Positions 11,523 to 22,137 of a stretch of DNA of 64,000 bases are shown here, piece after piece (the first letter of the stretch is position 1; each line of letters opens with the position of its first letter). Both the position numbers and the translations under genes were made by a program. The notes under the pieces were generated by a model. That model saw nothing but the letters and a program-made list of their open reading frames with translations, had not been told where the DNA came from and did no database searches. Source of the stretch: Linnemannia schmuckeri (taxonomy: Eukaryota > Mortierellomycota > Mortierellomycetes > Mortierellales > Mortierellaceae); NCBI GenBank assembly GCA_029449235.1, contig JANATG010000013.1, positions 186,001-250,000 of the forward strand, given 5' to 3'.

Positions 11523-14433
11523 GAGCAGAAAAACAAAACAAAGGTAAGCTAGTCTCAAAGCAGAGAGCGATGGAGTCAAACAAAAAACAGGGGATGTAAG
11601 TATGGTGTTGAAAGTATTGCATTGGCATAGAGAACCAAGTCCGTTTCTGACTTAATAAAAAACCCCATCTAAGGTTTGCAGTCTTTCAAGGTTGGGGGTG
11701 CTGATGCACTTCTAGGCATTGACTGCTGCGGTGGGGTAGCTAGGCTGTTGGGTTACGCCCTCTAGGAGCTCTCTAAAAAGCTGATGGTCCTACGGATACA
11801 TTCCAAACCAGAAAGGAAGGAAAGAAGAACAAACAGCTCCTCTTCTAGGCTTCCACCCTGGTCCAGGCCCACCTACTATGCTTCTTATATTTTTGTTGTC
11901 CTTCCGCCCCAAAAACTCTCTTCAAACTTTCTTTTTTTTTTTTGTTCAGGGTCGAAGAGAGAAGGCAACTTTCCACTCAACCCTTCATTTCAATTTCGAT
12001 TCGTTCTTCTTCCTCAATTGAAAGTGAAATGAAGAGAGCGGACGGACCTTAGTTCGCTCGTAAAGAATTAGAAAGAAAGGGTCTAGAGGGTGAGAAAAAA
12101 CTGGAAGAAAGGAAATCGACGAACTTTCATAGAAGCAAGGTGGGGATTGGTTTAAACCACCTCTCCACCTCCATCTTCATCTTCATTGTTGCTGTTGTTG
12201 TTGTTGTTGCGATCGGACCCAAATAACATCAACAGCCGAGAACAACAAAAAAACAAACAAAGAGAATGGAAACGCCAACCTCAAACAACAACCCAGGTCA
12301 GCGGTTCTAGGATCCTATGGGCCATCTCTGTTTTAACTTTTCCTCCTCTCTTCTCTCTCCTCTCCTATCAGTTTACTCATTTCGCACTCATTATTTTCAT
12401 GATTGCCGAGGGAGAAGAATGAACAAAGTTCGAAAAGGTAATGAATGTCATGGCTCTTTATTGATTTCAGCTGTCGATCAACCGTCGCTGAGTATTATTC
12501 TTTCTTCCTATAGCACAAATTGCAAAAATGAGGGGACAAAACTTTCAATGTCGAGTGAGGGGAAGGAACGATATTGAAGTAAATGGGTCGAACAGGATAG
12601 GAATCAAAGGGTAGAAGGGATGAAGGACTGAATAAGAGAGCGCGCGAGGTAGCTAGGAAAAGTAAGTTGGTAGGTAGGGTCAAGAAATGATAGGAAAGGA
12701 AGAAGTGGTCTGTGGATGGACAGAGTTCGAGTAGGTAATTGGCCTCATTAGAAGATGGGATGAAAAGGGTTCAAGGAGGGTGAGTGTATGTCCAAAAGGG
12801 TACATCCCATCCGGAAAACCCTCATCGCATGAATCCCAAAACACTTTTTTCGACCACTCTTACAGTAGTCTACTTTGCCAAGGACCAAAAGAAGAGAACT
12901 GACGGCCATCTAGTAGTCAATACAAAAGAGAATTGAGACAAAAGACAAAGAGAGGGACCGGGTGCAAACGCGACGACAGCGTTAGAGGGACAAGTCGTCT
13001 ACACCCCATTCGCTGCAGACTGTTAAACAACTTCCACACTCGTACATCTCACGTCAGCAAATAACCGACCCACTCACGTTTGAGTGCTCCATCCTTGAGG
13101 TCCTCCTCTTCCTTCGCTCCTTTCTAATCTAACCCCCCTTCCAACACCCAAAAGGTCTCAACGACGCCCACTGTCGAAATATAAAAAACGGGTAATGGTG
13201 AATGTGAATCTGAGCGAATGCGATAGCGAGTTGTTTTGCCAACAAGAGGTAAGTGTGGTGGTCGCTAGTTTTGTTTTGTTTTGTTTTTTTTCATGTCTGT
13301 ACCTTTCTGGGTGTACCTCTCCTTGTCATCACAAAAAAAACAACAATAGCACGCATCTCTCTTGTGAGTGACACCCTGACCAGAGATCCTGCCTAGCTGA
13401 TCCTCCTCCCCATGTCTATGCATAACACATTACCCTGTTCATCAAACTTCGATTAAAGCCAGGGATGAACAGAGAATGGACGAACATAACAAAGTACAAG
13501 AACAGGGATCATGCCCACTTTCATCTGTGTTTTTGTTTACATGTTGTTGTTGTTTTTCTACTGTATTCGTTTTCTTTTTGTCTGTTGGAAATTGTGTCAA
13601 ATTGAAAAACCAAAGTGAACAAAACAAACATGCATCTCTCTTCCTCGAAAACAAAAGTAAAAACATGAGAACACACAGACAAAGCCAGGGGGGAGAGGAT
13701 CAGAGCATCATGCTAGAGAAAAAAAAGAAAAGAAAGGAGAGAATGTAGAAGGATGAAAGGAAAGGGGAAAACAAAGACGCGGTGCAATTGCGGACACTGA
13801 AAACAAAAACAAAATAGGACATGAATATTCAAGCAATCGTCTCCTTTATGCCTTGTTCGTTCATCTTCGCTGTTGACTTGCTCGCTCGCTTCTCCCTCCT
13901 CTCTTGAGTTTAGTGAGTTATTCTCGAGGGCGGCCCATCAAAAAAAAAAAAAAAAAAAAAATGGCAGCTAAAGAAGACAAAGATCGTCGATTGCAAATCT
14001 TTGAATATAGAATACAGTTCTTTATTCTATCTCTTGCCTTGCTATAAGGGAGGACCCCTTTGGACTCACCTCTTGTCGAGGAAGAGGGAAAGGGTTGAGT
14101 AGGGCTCACAAACCTGGGTTTCTTGCTCTCTTCACACACTCATACATATCCTCCCTCTCTCCCTCCTTGTCTTTCATGCGCGCTCACTTTTTCATCATTC
14201 ATGTCAAAATGTGAGAGATAGGAATGTGTGTAGACTGTCAAGCAACCAGGAAGAACTCAGCGATCGATGGGGCCTGGATGATTTTGACAGACAAGATGTG
14301 GGCGGAGAATATTTTTTCAAATAGTAATAGATATTTATTATGTTACAGAGCTAGGATAGAATACACATTGGATGGAAAGAGATTGTTTGCTTTTTTTTTT
14401 TTTGAGAGTGGGTAGAGTGGGGTAGGATGGGAA

Positions 14434-14434
14434 T

Positions 14435-14474
<40 letters not shown>
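14434..14474. repeat. Poly(A) tract, about 38 nt
   Basis: An uninterrupted A run in the gene-free region. No recognisable retrotransposed sequence lies upstream of it. Confidence 0.9.
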
Positions 14475-14475
<1 letters not shown>

Positions 14476-14822
14476 GGTATCGTGAATATAGGAAACGTAG
14501 GCTAGGACGAGGAAGAGGGAGTGAATGAGAGAGATATGAGAGGCCAAGGGGCCGATTGTCTTGATCCCTCCTCGTCCTTCCCTCCCTCATCCTTTCGCAC
14601 CAACTTTTTTGGTCGGCCGCTTAGATAAAAAAAAAAAATAGCAATGCAGACGCAAAGGGAAGGTGAAGTAGAAAAAAAAAAGTGGGGACTCACTAAAAAT
14701 GAGGGGTTGAGGTAGTGGAAAAAGATATTGACAGGTTGAAGAGGATGATGATGACGATGAAGGTTGATGATAGTAAACAAGAACAAAAGAGCAAAGAGAG
14801 ATAAAGAAAAAGAGGAAGGAGA

Positions 14823-16763
14823 TTAGACAGCGCTCATGGAGCCATTCCTCTCCGCATGATGGGATGATGATACCCTGGGGATGTCCGACGACGACGACGA
14901 CGATGTCGACACAAGGTCCGGCACTTTCCTAGACGTGCTTGGCGCTGTGGTCGTGGACGAAGCTGTTATCTTCTTGGGCTCCCTGGGTTCCTTGGGTTTG
15001 GTTCCGACGACGAGCCAGACCTTGTAATACGATTGGTTGGCCTCACACTCTTTATCGGCAATAGCCAGAGCGGCATCACATTCGTCCTGGGTCATCTTGC
15101 CGACTTCCCCTTTGAGCCAGATGGTCGCAAGACCATGCATGTTCTGGAGAGACAACGAACCGGCTTTCCCACCCCAGGCGCCAACCGGGAGGGCAATGTT
15201 GAAGGAGTTTACGTTGATATAACCCGAGTGTTTCAAACCGGACTTCATCGTCTGGACCTCACGGGGGTCGACGCCATGGCGGAGGGATGTCTCGAGTGAG
15301 AGTTGGTTGATCCTCTCCATCTGAGGGCCTGGGTTGTAGACAATACCGTCCGACTCGACCAGTTGCAAGAAACCCTCTGGCTTCAACACTCTCAGCAACT
15401 ATTTTTGTTATTACAGGCGAACGAGAAAGAAAAGAAGGGGCACGCGTTAGTTATTACGTTGTTGTTATTGTTATTTGCTCGTGCTTGTTTGTTACCCTTC
15501 GACTTTTTGTTTGTTAGCATTCATGCATTGCATGCATGGTTCGCATTCCCTCTTTTGTCCTCCATCCCCTATTCAGATATACTCCTCTATCAGATCGAGT
15601 TCCTGTGCAACAGTACAACTGTGTGCAACAAACAACAAACTACTCTGTCTTTGTCATCCAACCACAACATACGCACAATACATGTAATAAAAAAGTCCGA
15701 GCCATTGAAAGTTCAGAGTAGCACCAAACCCAACTCCCATCCTTGTCCCCACCAACAGCAAAGTAGAATAGAGAGAGAAAAAATTTTAAATGCACAATGC
15801 GAGTTGGAAGAGAAAGGGTAAGGAATGAGAGAGAAGAACATCATGATGTTGACTAATAATCAATTGAATGTAATGAATGCTTACCTCGGCGTTGACCTGT
15901 CGGCGCTGGGCTGGAGAAAGAGCATAGACGAGAAGGCGCTGGTAGATAAAGTCAAAGTGGTTGTCGGGGAAGGGTAGACCATCAAGAATATTGCACAGCT
16001 GAAAATGGCAGTTGGGAGGCTTGATCTCGGTGGGGAAAATGGCCGAGATATCGACACCATGGATCTCGGCCTTGGGAAACTCGTGTGCCATCTCCAGGGC
16101 CCACACACCGGTACCCGTAGCGACATCGAGGATCCTCAAGTTGGGTGAGTCGGGGTTGAGCTGGACGTTATAGTTGCCCTTAAAGATAAAACGGACGAGG
16201 TAGTGTTGTGCATCGAGACGGTCGGATTCGGTGAGGTCGTTGGGAAGCATATAAGGCGCACTCTCGACGGTGTGTCGGGTACGGCCGTCATCACAGCGTC
16301 GACTGTGATACGCCCATTCGGGGAGAGTGGACGTGGGGATGGAGGACGTACCCGAGTGGGCGGTCGAATTGTCAAAGTTGAGGGTGGCGAGTTTGGACTG
16401 GTTTGAGTCAGATGAGGAGGAGTGCTGGGAGAATCCCGAGGAATTATCTTCGTTGTGTAAGGAGTCGATGGATGCATGGCGACTTGTTGGTACCACTTGG
16501 CCGCTGTTCATTTGGCTGGAGATGTATCGAGAGTTGTTGCTGTTGGAGTTGTTGTAGGACGAGGAAGTAGGACTGTTGAGGGAGTTCGATGAAGAAGAGA
16601 AACCAGTGTTGTTTTGGTCACCATTGGCGAGGGAGGAGGAAGATTTTGTTTTTTTTCTGAACTGGAGGGAAGATTTTGACCGTTGGAAGAGGGAGGGCTT
16701 CTTGTGGAGGTCGAGGCCGTTTGGGGCCGATGACCGAGAGAGAGTCGAAGCCGTGTTCCCCAT
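14823..16763 (-). CDS. SAM-dependent class I methyltransferase with N-myristoylation-like start
   Basis: The predicted protein is 484 aa from two exons, 16763-15885 and 15398-14823, joined in phase 0 (NAE then LLRVLKPEG). The N-terminus MGNTASTLSRS fits the M-G-x-x-x-S/T myristoylation pattern. Residues about 30-148 are Ser/Asn-rich and probably disordered. Motif I is ILDVATGTGVWALEMA at 211-226, followed by GVDIS (post-I), the FDFIYQRLLVY block and LLRVLKPEGFLQLVE, typical of fungal class I small-molecule or LaeA-like methyltransferases. YMLPNDLTESDRLDAQHYL before motif I is characteristic of this fungal family. The C-terminal 50 residues are Ser/Thr-rich. The substrate is unknown. If myristoylated, it would sit at a membrane. 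Confidence 0.88.
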
Positions 16764-19218
16764 GACTCTTTGTGTTTGCTTTTGGTTGAAGTGGAGGGAA
16801 AGAGGGTGTGTGTGTGCAACTACTGTTACTGTTAAAGGACAAGGAAGGAGTGAGTGAGAGAGAGAAAGAGAGAGAGCGATGGAAAAAAGTGTCCGAGAAA
16901 AAGTGGAGAAGGAGAAAAGAGAGAGAGAAAGAGAGAGAGAAATGAAGAGAAGAAGAGGAGAAAGGTGAGAAAGAAGAGAAAGAGTGCAGCCGAAGTCGAG
17001 AGTGATATATTTTTTTCACTTGCGTGTTTTTTTTTTTTGCTGCTGATATGAAATATGAAGAGAAGAGAGGGAATTGAGCGGACGATGAAATGGGCGAACA
17101 CTTCTCTTTTTATATGAGGGGAGAACGATAGAAGGGATTAACTTTACTGAATTGTATTGAATAGAATAGAAGTGAGGTGAACATACAACATTCGATTTCT
17201 AACGTCAATTCAATCGACTATTACAAAACAGCAAAAAATGAATACGAGCCCGAGTCCAACTCCATTTGATTTTGAAATGGACAAAAGGAGAAATGAAAAG
17301 AAGAAAAAAATAATGTCTGTTCGCAAGACACACCTTTGTTGGTGTGTTTGTTAGTTGTGTCAATCACTTCTTAACTGTGGGTAAAAAAGAGGTAACGCCC
17401 CACTTTTCATTTCATTGCTACTTTTACCCCACGAAAGTAGCTTCTGATTGAGAAATAGCTCTTTTGATATGAAATCGATATGAACAGGACCAGAGGACTG
17501 GGAAGTAGCTCTTCTTTGTGTACCTCTTTGGACTGGACTACCTGTACTCAAACAAACAAAACACTTGGGCCCCCCTCTTTACTCCCTCTCCACATACACA
17601 TACACATACACATACACATACATACACCTAAAAAGCCAAGCACACGATCCCTCCCCCCATCTCTATTTGACCCATCTCTCTTTCTTATTTTCTTGGTCAG
17701 TCATTCATTCAAAAATCATAAACCATCGAAGAGGACGTTCTTCTACATCGGAGAAAGTACCTCCCTGGTGCCCTTTCATTCACCCCCTATTGGCATTGTA
17801 CTACGAAAGTAGAAGTAATAATTAAGTACTCGACGACTAGACTTTTTCTTCTTTTGTCTTTCTTGCTTTTCATGTCGAATACAAATAACACCATTATTAC
17901 AAACACATGGTCTGGACTATTAGAGATTTGTGAGAATTAGAAATAATAATGTGGAGTAATAAGATGGGAGGACGGTGACTGATTGATCGACTGACACGAC
18001 ACACAGACACAGGGGTCATCCACCCTGTCTCTCTTCTCTTGCTTTCCAGCTCATTCTTTTCTCCTCTGCTTCCCTCAGTTACCTTCGGTTACCAACCAAA
18101 CCAACCAACCTTACTTTTCTTATTTACTTGATCTGTCAACAGCAACAACAACAATAACCTCTATTTGTTATTTCCACGCAACCCCTTTCCAATTTCCTCT
18201 GCCATGCCCTGATCTCTCCTGTCGGTCTGTTGATTCTTGGATAGACCCAAAACGAAAAAAGAAAAGGATATCAGGAGGAGGAATGGAGAAGTGTACGAGG
18301 GGAAGGGACGAAGAGAAAGGACGGAGAAAAAGAATGACATGGGAGGGAGTTGCGGCAAAACTGAGTTGATTTTCTTCCTAGAAATAAATAACGCATGCAC
18401 ACAGTCATACACAGATAACAAAACAGACAGAACGACCGGGGAATAGAAGGCAGTAGAAGAACCAAGTGAACGTTGACAAATGCAAGTTGGACGAAGGACG
18501 TGAAGGAGGCGGGTTGTCAGTAGTGAGCAGTTTCGAAAAAAACGGTCATCTCTTCCTTTATCTTGCCCCTTTTCTCTTCCGGTCTCTGGATTCACTTGGA
18601 CGTAAATTATTTAAAACGAACGTTGTATCCTTTTTCCCTGTTGATCTTCTGCGAGATATCCAACCATCGGTCGCTCCTTTCCTTGGTGTTTGCTCCTCTC
18701 CTTTTTCTCCTTTCCTTTTTTTTTCTTTCCTATTTCTCCTTTAGCTTATCTCCTTTTGTGTTTTTTCCCAATGTGCCATTCCCCCTGGTTTTTTCTTTTC
18801 TTCCTAATGTATATTTTTCAAACACTGCTTTTGGACTCGAATGAGAGGAAGCATAGAAAACGACAGAACAGAACGGAGCATTCATCAGCATAGGAGAGAA
18901 AAAAAAAAAAAGAGGGACACAAAAAGAAAGGATAGAACAAAAAAGTGATGATGCGTAGGTGCATTGGCCGTTTTGTGTTCACGGAGTTGTTTATTACTTT
19001 GGATCCTACTACTAAGCACAAAAAGCCAAAACACATTTTTATCGTACGAGTATGCAATGTCCTCTTCCGTCGTTCGCTCCCTCCATTTTACTTCTGTCAT
19101 TCATCGTCATCGATATTCTTTTTTTCCCATTCTTCATCCTTCCAAATAAAAATGGTTGGTCATGGTCTCTTCAAAAAAATATAAGCCACAATTTTTGTGA
19201 GAGGATAAAAAGAATGTA
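16764..19218. other. Intergenic region, no gene recognised
   Basis: GA-rich sequence at 16850-17000 is the pyrimidine-rich leader of the methyltransferase gene on the minus strand. A CATACA microsatellite lies at about 17591-17630. The remainder is AT-rich with CT-biased stretches (18550-18800). No domain or RNA signature was seen. Confidence 0.45.
17591..17630. repeat. CATACA microsatellite
   Basis: About five and a half units of CACATA/CATACA in tandem. Confidence 0.8.
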
Positions 19219-19291
19219 TGATCTACGCAGGGGTCGAACCTGCAATCTCCTGATTCGTAGTCAGACGCCTTTCCATTGGGCCAGTAGACCA
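19219..19291 (-). tRNA. tRNA-Arg(ACG)
   Basis: The 73-nt cloverleaf reads on the minus strand. The 7-bp acceptor stem TGGTCTA pairs with TAGATCA, allowing one G-U pair. The anticodon stem TCTGA/TCAGG closes the loop CTACGAA, giving anticodon ACG. The T arm is GCAGG-TTCGACC-CCTGC. There is no intron. A T-rich terminator (CTTTTTATCC) follows about 10 nt downstream. It is divergent to the tRNA-Leu gene, and the 126-bp spacer holds two CACGTG motifs. Confidence 0.93.
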
Positions 19292-19343
19292 TGCTTTAGT
19301 CAAGAGTATTTTATAAGCTTATTATACCCTAAAAATTATGGCC

Positions 19344-19360
19344 CACGTGAGTATCACGTG
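19344..19360. promoter_or_regulatory. Two CACGTG palindromes between divergent tRNA genes
   Basis: CACGTG occurs at 19344-19349 and 19355-19360. This is about 52 bp from the tRNA-Arg start and 57 bp from the tRNA-Leu start. CACGTG also lies upstream of the other two tRNA-Leu(AAG) genes in the window. It is the classical bHLH (Cbf1/E-box) site; a role in tRNA transcription is an inference. Confidence 0.4.
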
Positions 19361-19417
19361 GCGGTTGTTGAGTATGAGATTTATATGATATTTCAAAAGC
19401 ACAATAATTATTAAGTT

Positions 19418-19500
19418 GGAGAGATGGCCGAGTTGGTCTAAGGCGCCGCGTTAAGGCCGCGGTCTATTCGTAGGCGTGGGTTCAAATCCCACTCTCTTCA
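19418..19500 (+). tRNA. tRNA-Leu(AAG), copy 1
   Basis: The gene is 83 nt with a long variable arm. Acceptor GGAGAGA pairs with TCTCTTC. A-box TGGCCGAGTTGG and B-box GGTTCAAATCC are both present. Anticodon stem CCGCG/CGCGG closes the loop TTAAGGC, giving AAG. There is no intron, and TTTT terminator runs lie about 6 nt and 13 nt downstream. The same 83-nt gene occurs twice more in this window. Unlike them, this copy has no retrotransposon upstream. Confidence 0.95.
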
Positions 19501-20467
19501 CTATTCTTTTGTTGTTTTTTTACTTTTTGTGGAAAAGCAAACTTCTACCTTTTGCGCTTGGTCGTTTGGTGCCCGCATCGCCATCAAGGGCTCTCTTTTG
19601 TTGCTTCTATTACTCTTACAGAGTGAAGGATGCGAGTCAGCCAAGCCAGCGCGCATACTTTTTTGCACCTGAAAGCACACTGAATGACTATACGGTGTGA
19701 TAGCTGAAGGCATTTTGACGTCGCAAAGTAATTGAGGGAACATAAGCGCGTGTTAATTTGATGAGAAAAAAAAAATATTCATCCAGGTACTCATCGATAC
19801 TTTCCCTTTTGAAGCACCTGACTCTTTTCTATCTCCACACACCACACCATTATACCGCCACACGCGACACATCGATAGGTACAGTATCTATTCACCTTTT
19901 CCAGCAAAAAAATAACTTCTGTGGGACACAGCAAAGTCAAGCCATTTTATCGACAAAGTGATGTTGCTGAAAAATAACATGTTCACTTTTCGGTTTTCGC
20001 CAAGGCGACGTCAATACACTTGTACCACTCTTCGGGGTTGTATGTTCTTCCAACGCCATTGCTCTTCATCAGATCCAGTTGCCCCGATGTGAGTTTCTTT
20101 CTCTTTGTATCAATCGTACGAAACCAGCGGGCAATTTCTCTCCTTTTGCTCCAGTAGCTACACGTTCTTTTTTTTTTTTTTTTTTACCTCCGAGGGGAGC
20201 AGTTAAAGTTCATACTTCAATTTCATTACCAGTAGTAAAGGGCGATTTGTTTTTTTATGAGGAACCACAGTCTATCCAAGGAGGCTGGCAAGCTGGGCGA
20301 AAGATGGAAAGGGCCTAACCAAGGGCGAATGATGGTGCTTGATGGTGCGTTCCAGTTGGAGGAAATATTGCTCTCCACTTTATCCTTTATTCCATCATGG
20401 CTAAGAAAATCTCATACCAATCATACTTATTTTTCGGACATAACTATTTGTTGCCACCCTTTTGTAA
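19501..20467. other. Spacer with a short coding-like remnant
   Basis: Apart from the minus-strand remnant at 19983-20172, the sequence is AT-rich and carries a T19 tract near 20167-20185. No complete gene was seen. Confidence 0.4.
19983..20172 (-). pseudogene. C-terminal remnant of an unidentified protein, EF-hand-like pattern
   Basis: Reading the minus strand from about 20172 to a TGA at 19983-19985 gives a clean coding-like tail containing REIARWFRTIDTKRKKLTSG, then LDLMKSNGVGRTYNPEEW and YKCIDVALAKTEK. The W-F-x-x-I-D-T..LTSGQL pattern resembles the first helix-loop of penta-EF-hand proteins, but the calcium-binding acids are absent. No start or upstream exon is visible because a homopolymer tract interrupts it. 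It may be a gene fragment or the last exon of a gene I cannot resolve. Confidence 0.3.
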
Positions 20468-20934
20468 CTCCTTATATGTTGCCCATAGTAAAGTCTATTC
20501 GTTGCCCCTTCCCCAGTTGCCATCGAAGACTGAATATTCTTAAACGTTGTCAAAAAAGTATCAATCTGTTACCCATCCCGCAAAATTATTTGTCGCCCTT
20601 GACATAGTTGGCCCATGTATTGAGCCGCATCCTCATAAGTCGAGTATTTTCTTTGTTCCCTTTCTCGTTCTCTTTCTCTACCTGTATCATTACTGACATG
20701 GTAGCCTCATGTATCAAGCCATATACCTATGAGGTCCCTGGTGCGCATGCATGGGACAAGTGGCAAGAGCTTGATTCTCTACAGATAGATGATGCCGCGG
20801 CGCAGGTGGGGGAAGGAAGATAGGGCAACATATAGCGGCAGAGTCATGGGCAACGTTTAAGATTTTGGGGTGGGCACCGGATTAGAGCAAAATTGTGGGC
20901 AACGAATATACTACTATGGGCAACAAATAAGGAG
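20468..20934. mobile_element. Inverted-repeat element with GTTGCCC subterminal motifs
   Basis: The left arm at 20468-20508 reads CTCCTTATATGTTGCCCATA and on to GTTGCCCC. The right arm at 20896-20934 is its imperfect reverse complement, with one 2-nt gap and a few mismatches. Further in, TCTTAAACGTTG is also repeated in inverted orientation. GTTGCCC-like heptamers recur throughout both arms. The interior has no transposase. This looks like an old, non-autonomous foldback or MITE-type element. Ends and TSD are not clear. Confidence 0.6.
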
Positions 20935-22137
20935 ACAATAAAGGGTAGGGTATTCTGATTTTTTTAATTGAGTTTATTCATTGAAGGACCGCCTGTTCTC
21001 AACAGTATCGATACTGTGACTATGGACTATGGATAGTTTTTTTTTTTTTAAGAATTGGGACTGAGCAAGTGAGTGTTGCGATCGAGAGAGTGAGAAGAAT
21101 TTGAGACACTGAGTCGTCCTTCTTACTCTGACGGGCTGCTCAAGTTGGGATCAGACTAAAAAGAATACATGTGCAGTAGGATCTTCAAATCCATCGTCAG
21201 TGTTCTAGAGTTGTCCTTCTCTTGGAGGTGATCGAACTGATGACGCCGCAGGGTCGATCAGTTACCTCAACGCATCCGATTCTTTTACTCTTTTTTTGAC
21301 GCGACAAAATCATCTTGAATAAACGGTGCGTCAAGTAGATCCTGCTGCTGAAATCACAAGCTGAATGGGCAATGCATTGATCGCTCTGAGAAATATTAAC
21401 CTTCCGTCGTTTTCTCCTTCCTCTCACTTGAGCCCTTCTCCTTGCCCACTACCCACATCAAAGAGGATGCAAGCCCTCTCCCCTTTATCACCATAATAAA
21501 GGTGCCACTGCTTCCGGCCTCAACAAGCATCGATGCTCCTTCCACCAGACTACGTATATATTACACTACCTATCTTTGCTGGCAAAAAAAAAATAATAAC
21601 ATGCACCTTTCGACATGAACAAATCTAATCTAATCAGCGCGTCTGATCGCTGCCACGTCTCATTCGGTGAAAGCACTCCAAACATCGCACTACCAACATG
21701 CGAAAATTCACCTATCATCATCGATTAGACACCACTTCGCTTTGTCCCCATGGAACTATTAAAGTCCTCTTTTTACTATCCTCTCCCTCTGTTTACATTA
21801 TTTTTGATCTATCCTTCCCACATCTTATTTATGCTTACAATATTATCATTTTCTCAAATCGCCTCCCCCTCCTCCTGCTCTTTCTCCCTTTTCTCTTGAA
21901 CCCGTAGAAGTACAAAGCTATTATTGGCTCGACTACTGGGATCCGAATCGGATAGGTTGTATGTTTTACACGCAGCTTTCCCATATGCAGCAAAATCCTT
22001 ATCATCTCTGAAGAAAACCCAATCTCTTTTACAAAAAAAAAAAATTATCAAAGAATTTTAATCATAAGCAGCAAGCAGCATCGAAAAGTTTGTATGTGTT
22101 TTTTTTTGGTGACAATAGAAAAGCGATCCGGCGTCCC
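20935..22137. other. Intergenic region, no gene recognised
   Basis: Mixed AT-rich sequence. I see no domain-bearing frame, RNA signature or clear repeat. The right end is the 3' flank of the convergent SR-protein gene. Confidence 0.4.

Larger units (their letters stand above)
9497..14822. other. 5.3-kb gene-free, low-complexity intergenic region
   Basis: I find no conserved protein or recognisable RNA gene. It holds A/T homopolymers (about 10086-10118, 11477-11520, 13938-13960, 14436-14473), a GC-richer island at 11660-11790 with some short complementary segments, an imperfect palindrome centred on GGTTTAAACC near 12155, and CT/GA-biased stretches. Some of it must be the 3' UTR of the RhoGAP gene and the 3' flank of the convergent methyltransferase gene. 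An unrecognised non-coding RNA is possible but not supported. Confidence 0.5.

Noticed and set aside
12139..12170. Imperfect palindrome around GGTTTAAACC as a mobile-element end or terminator
   Set aside because: It is short, with a bulge, and has no flanking duplication or associated gene. Such palindromes are expected by chance in several kilobases.
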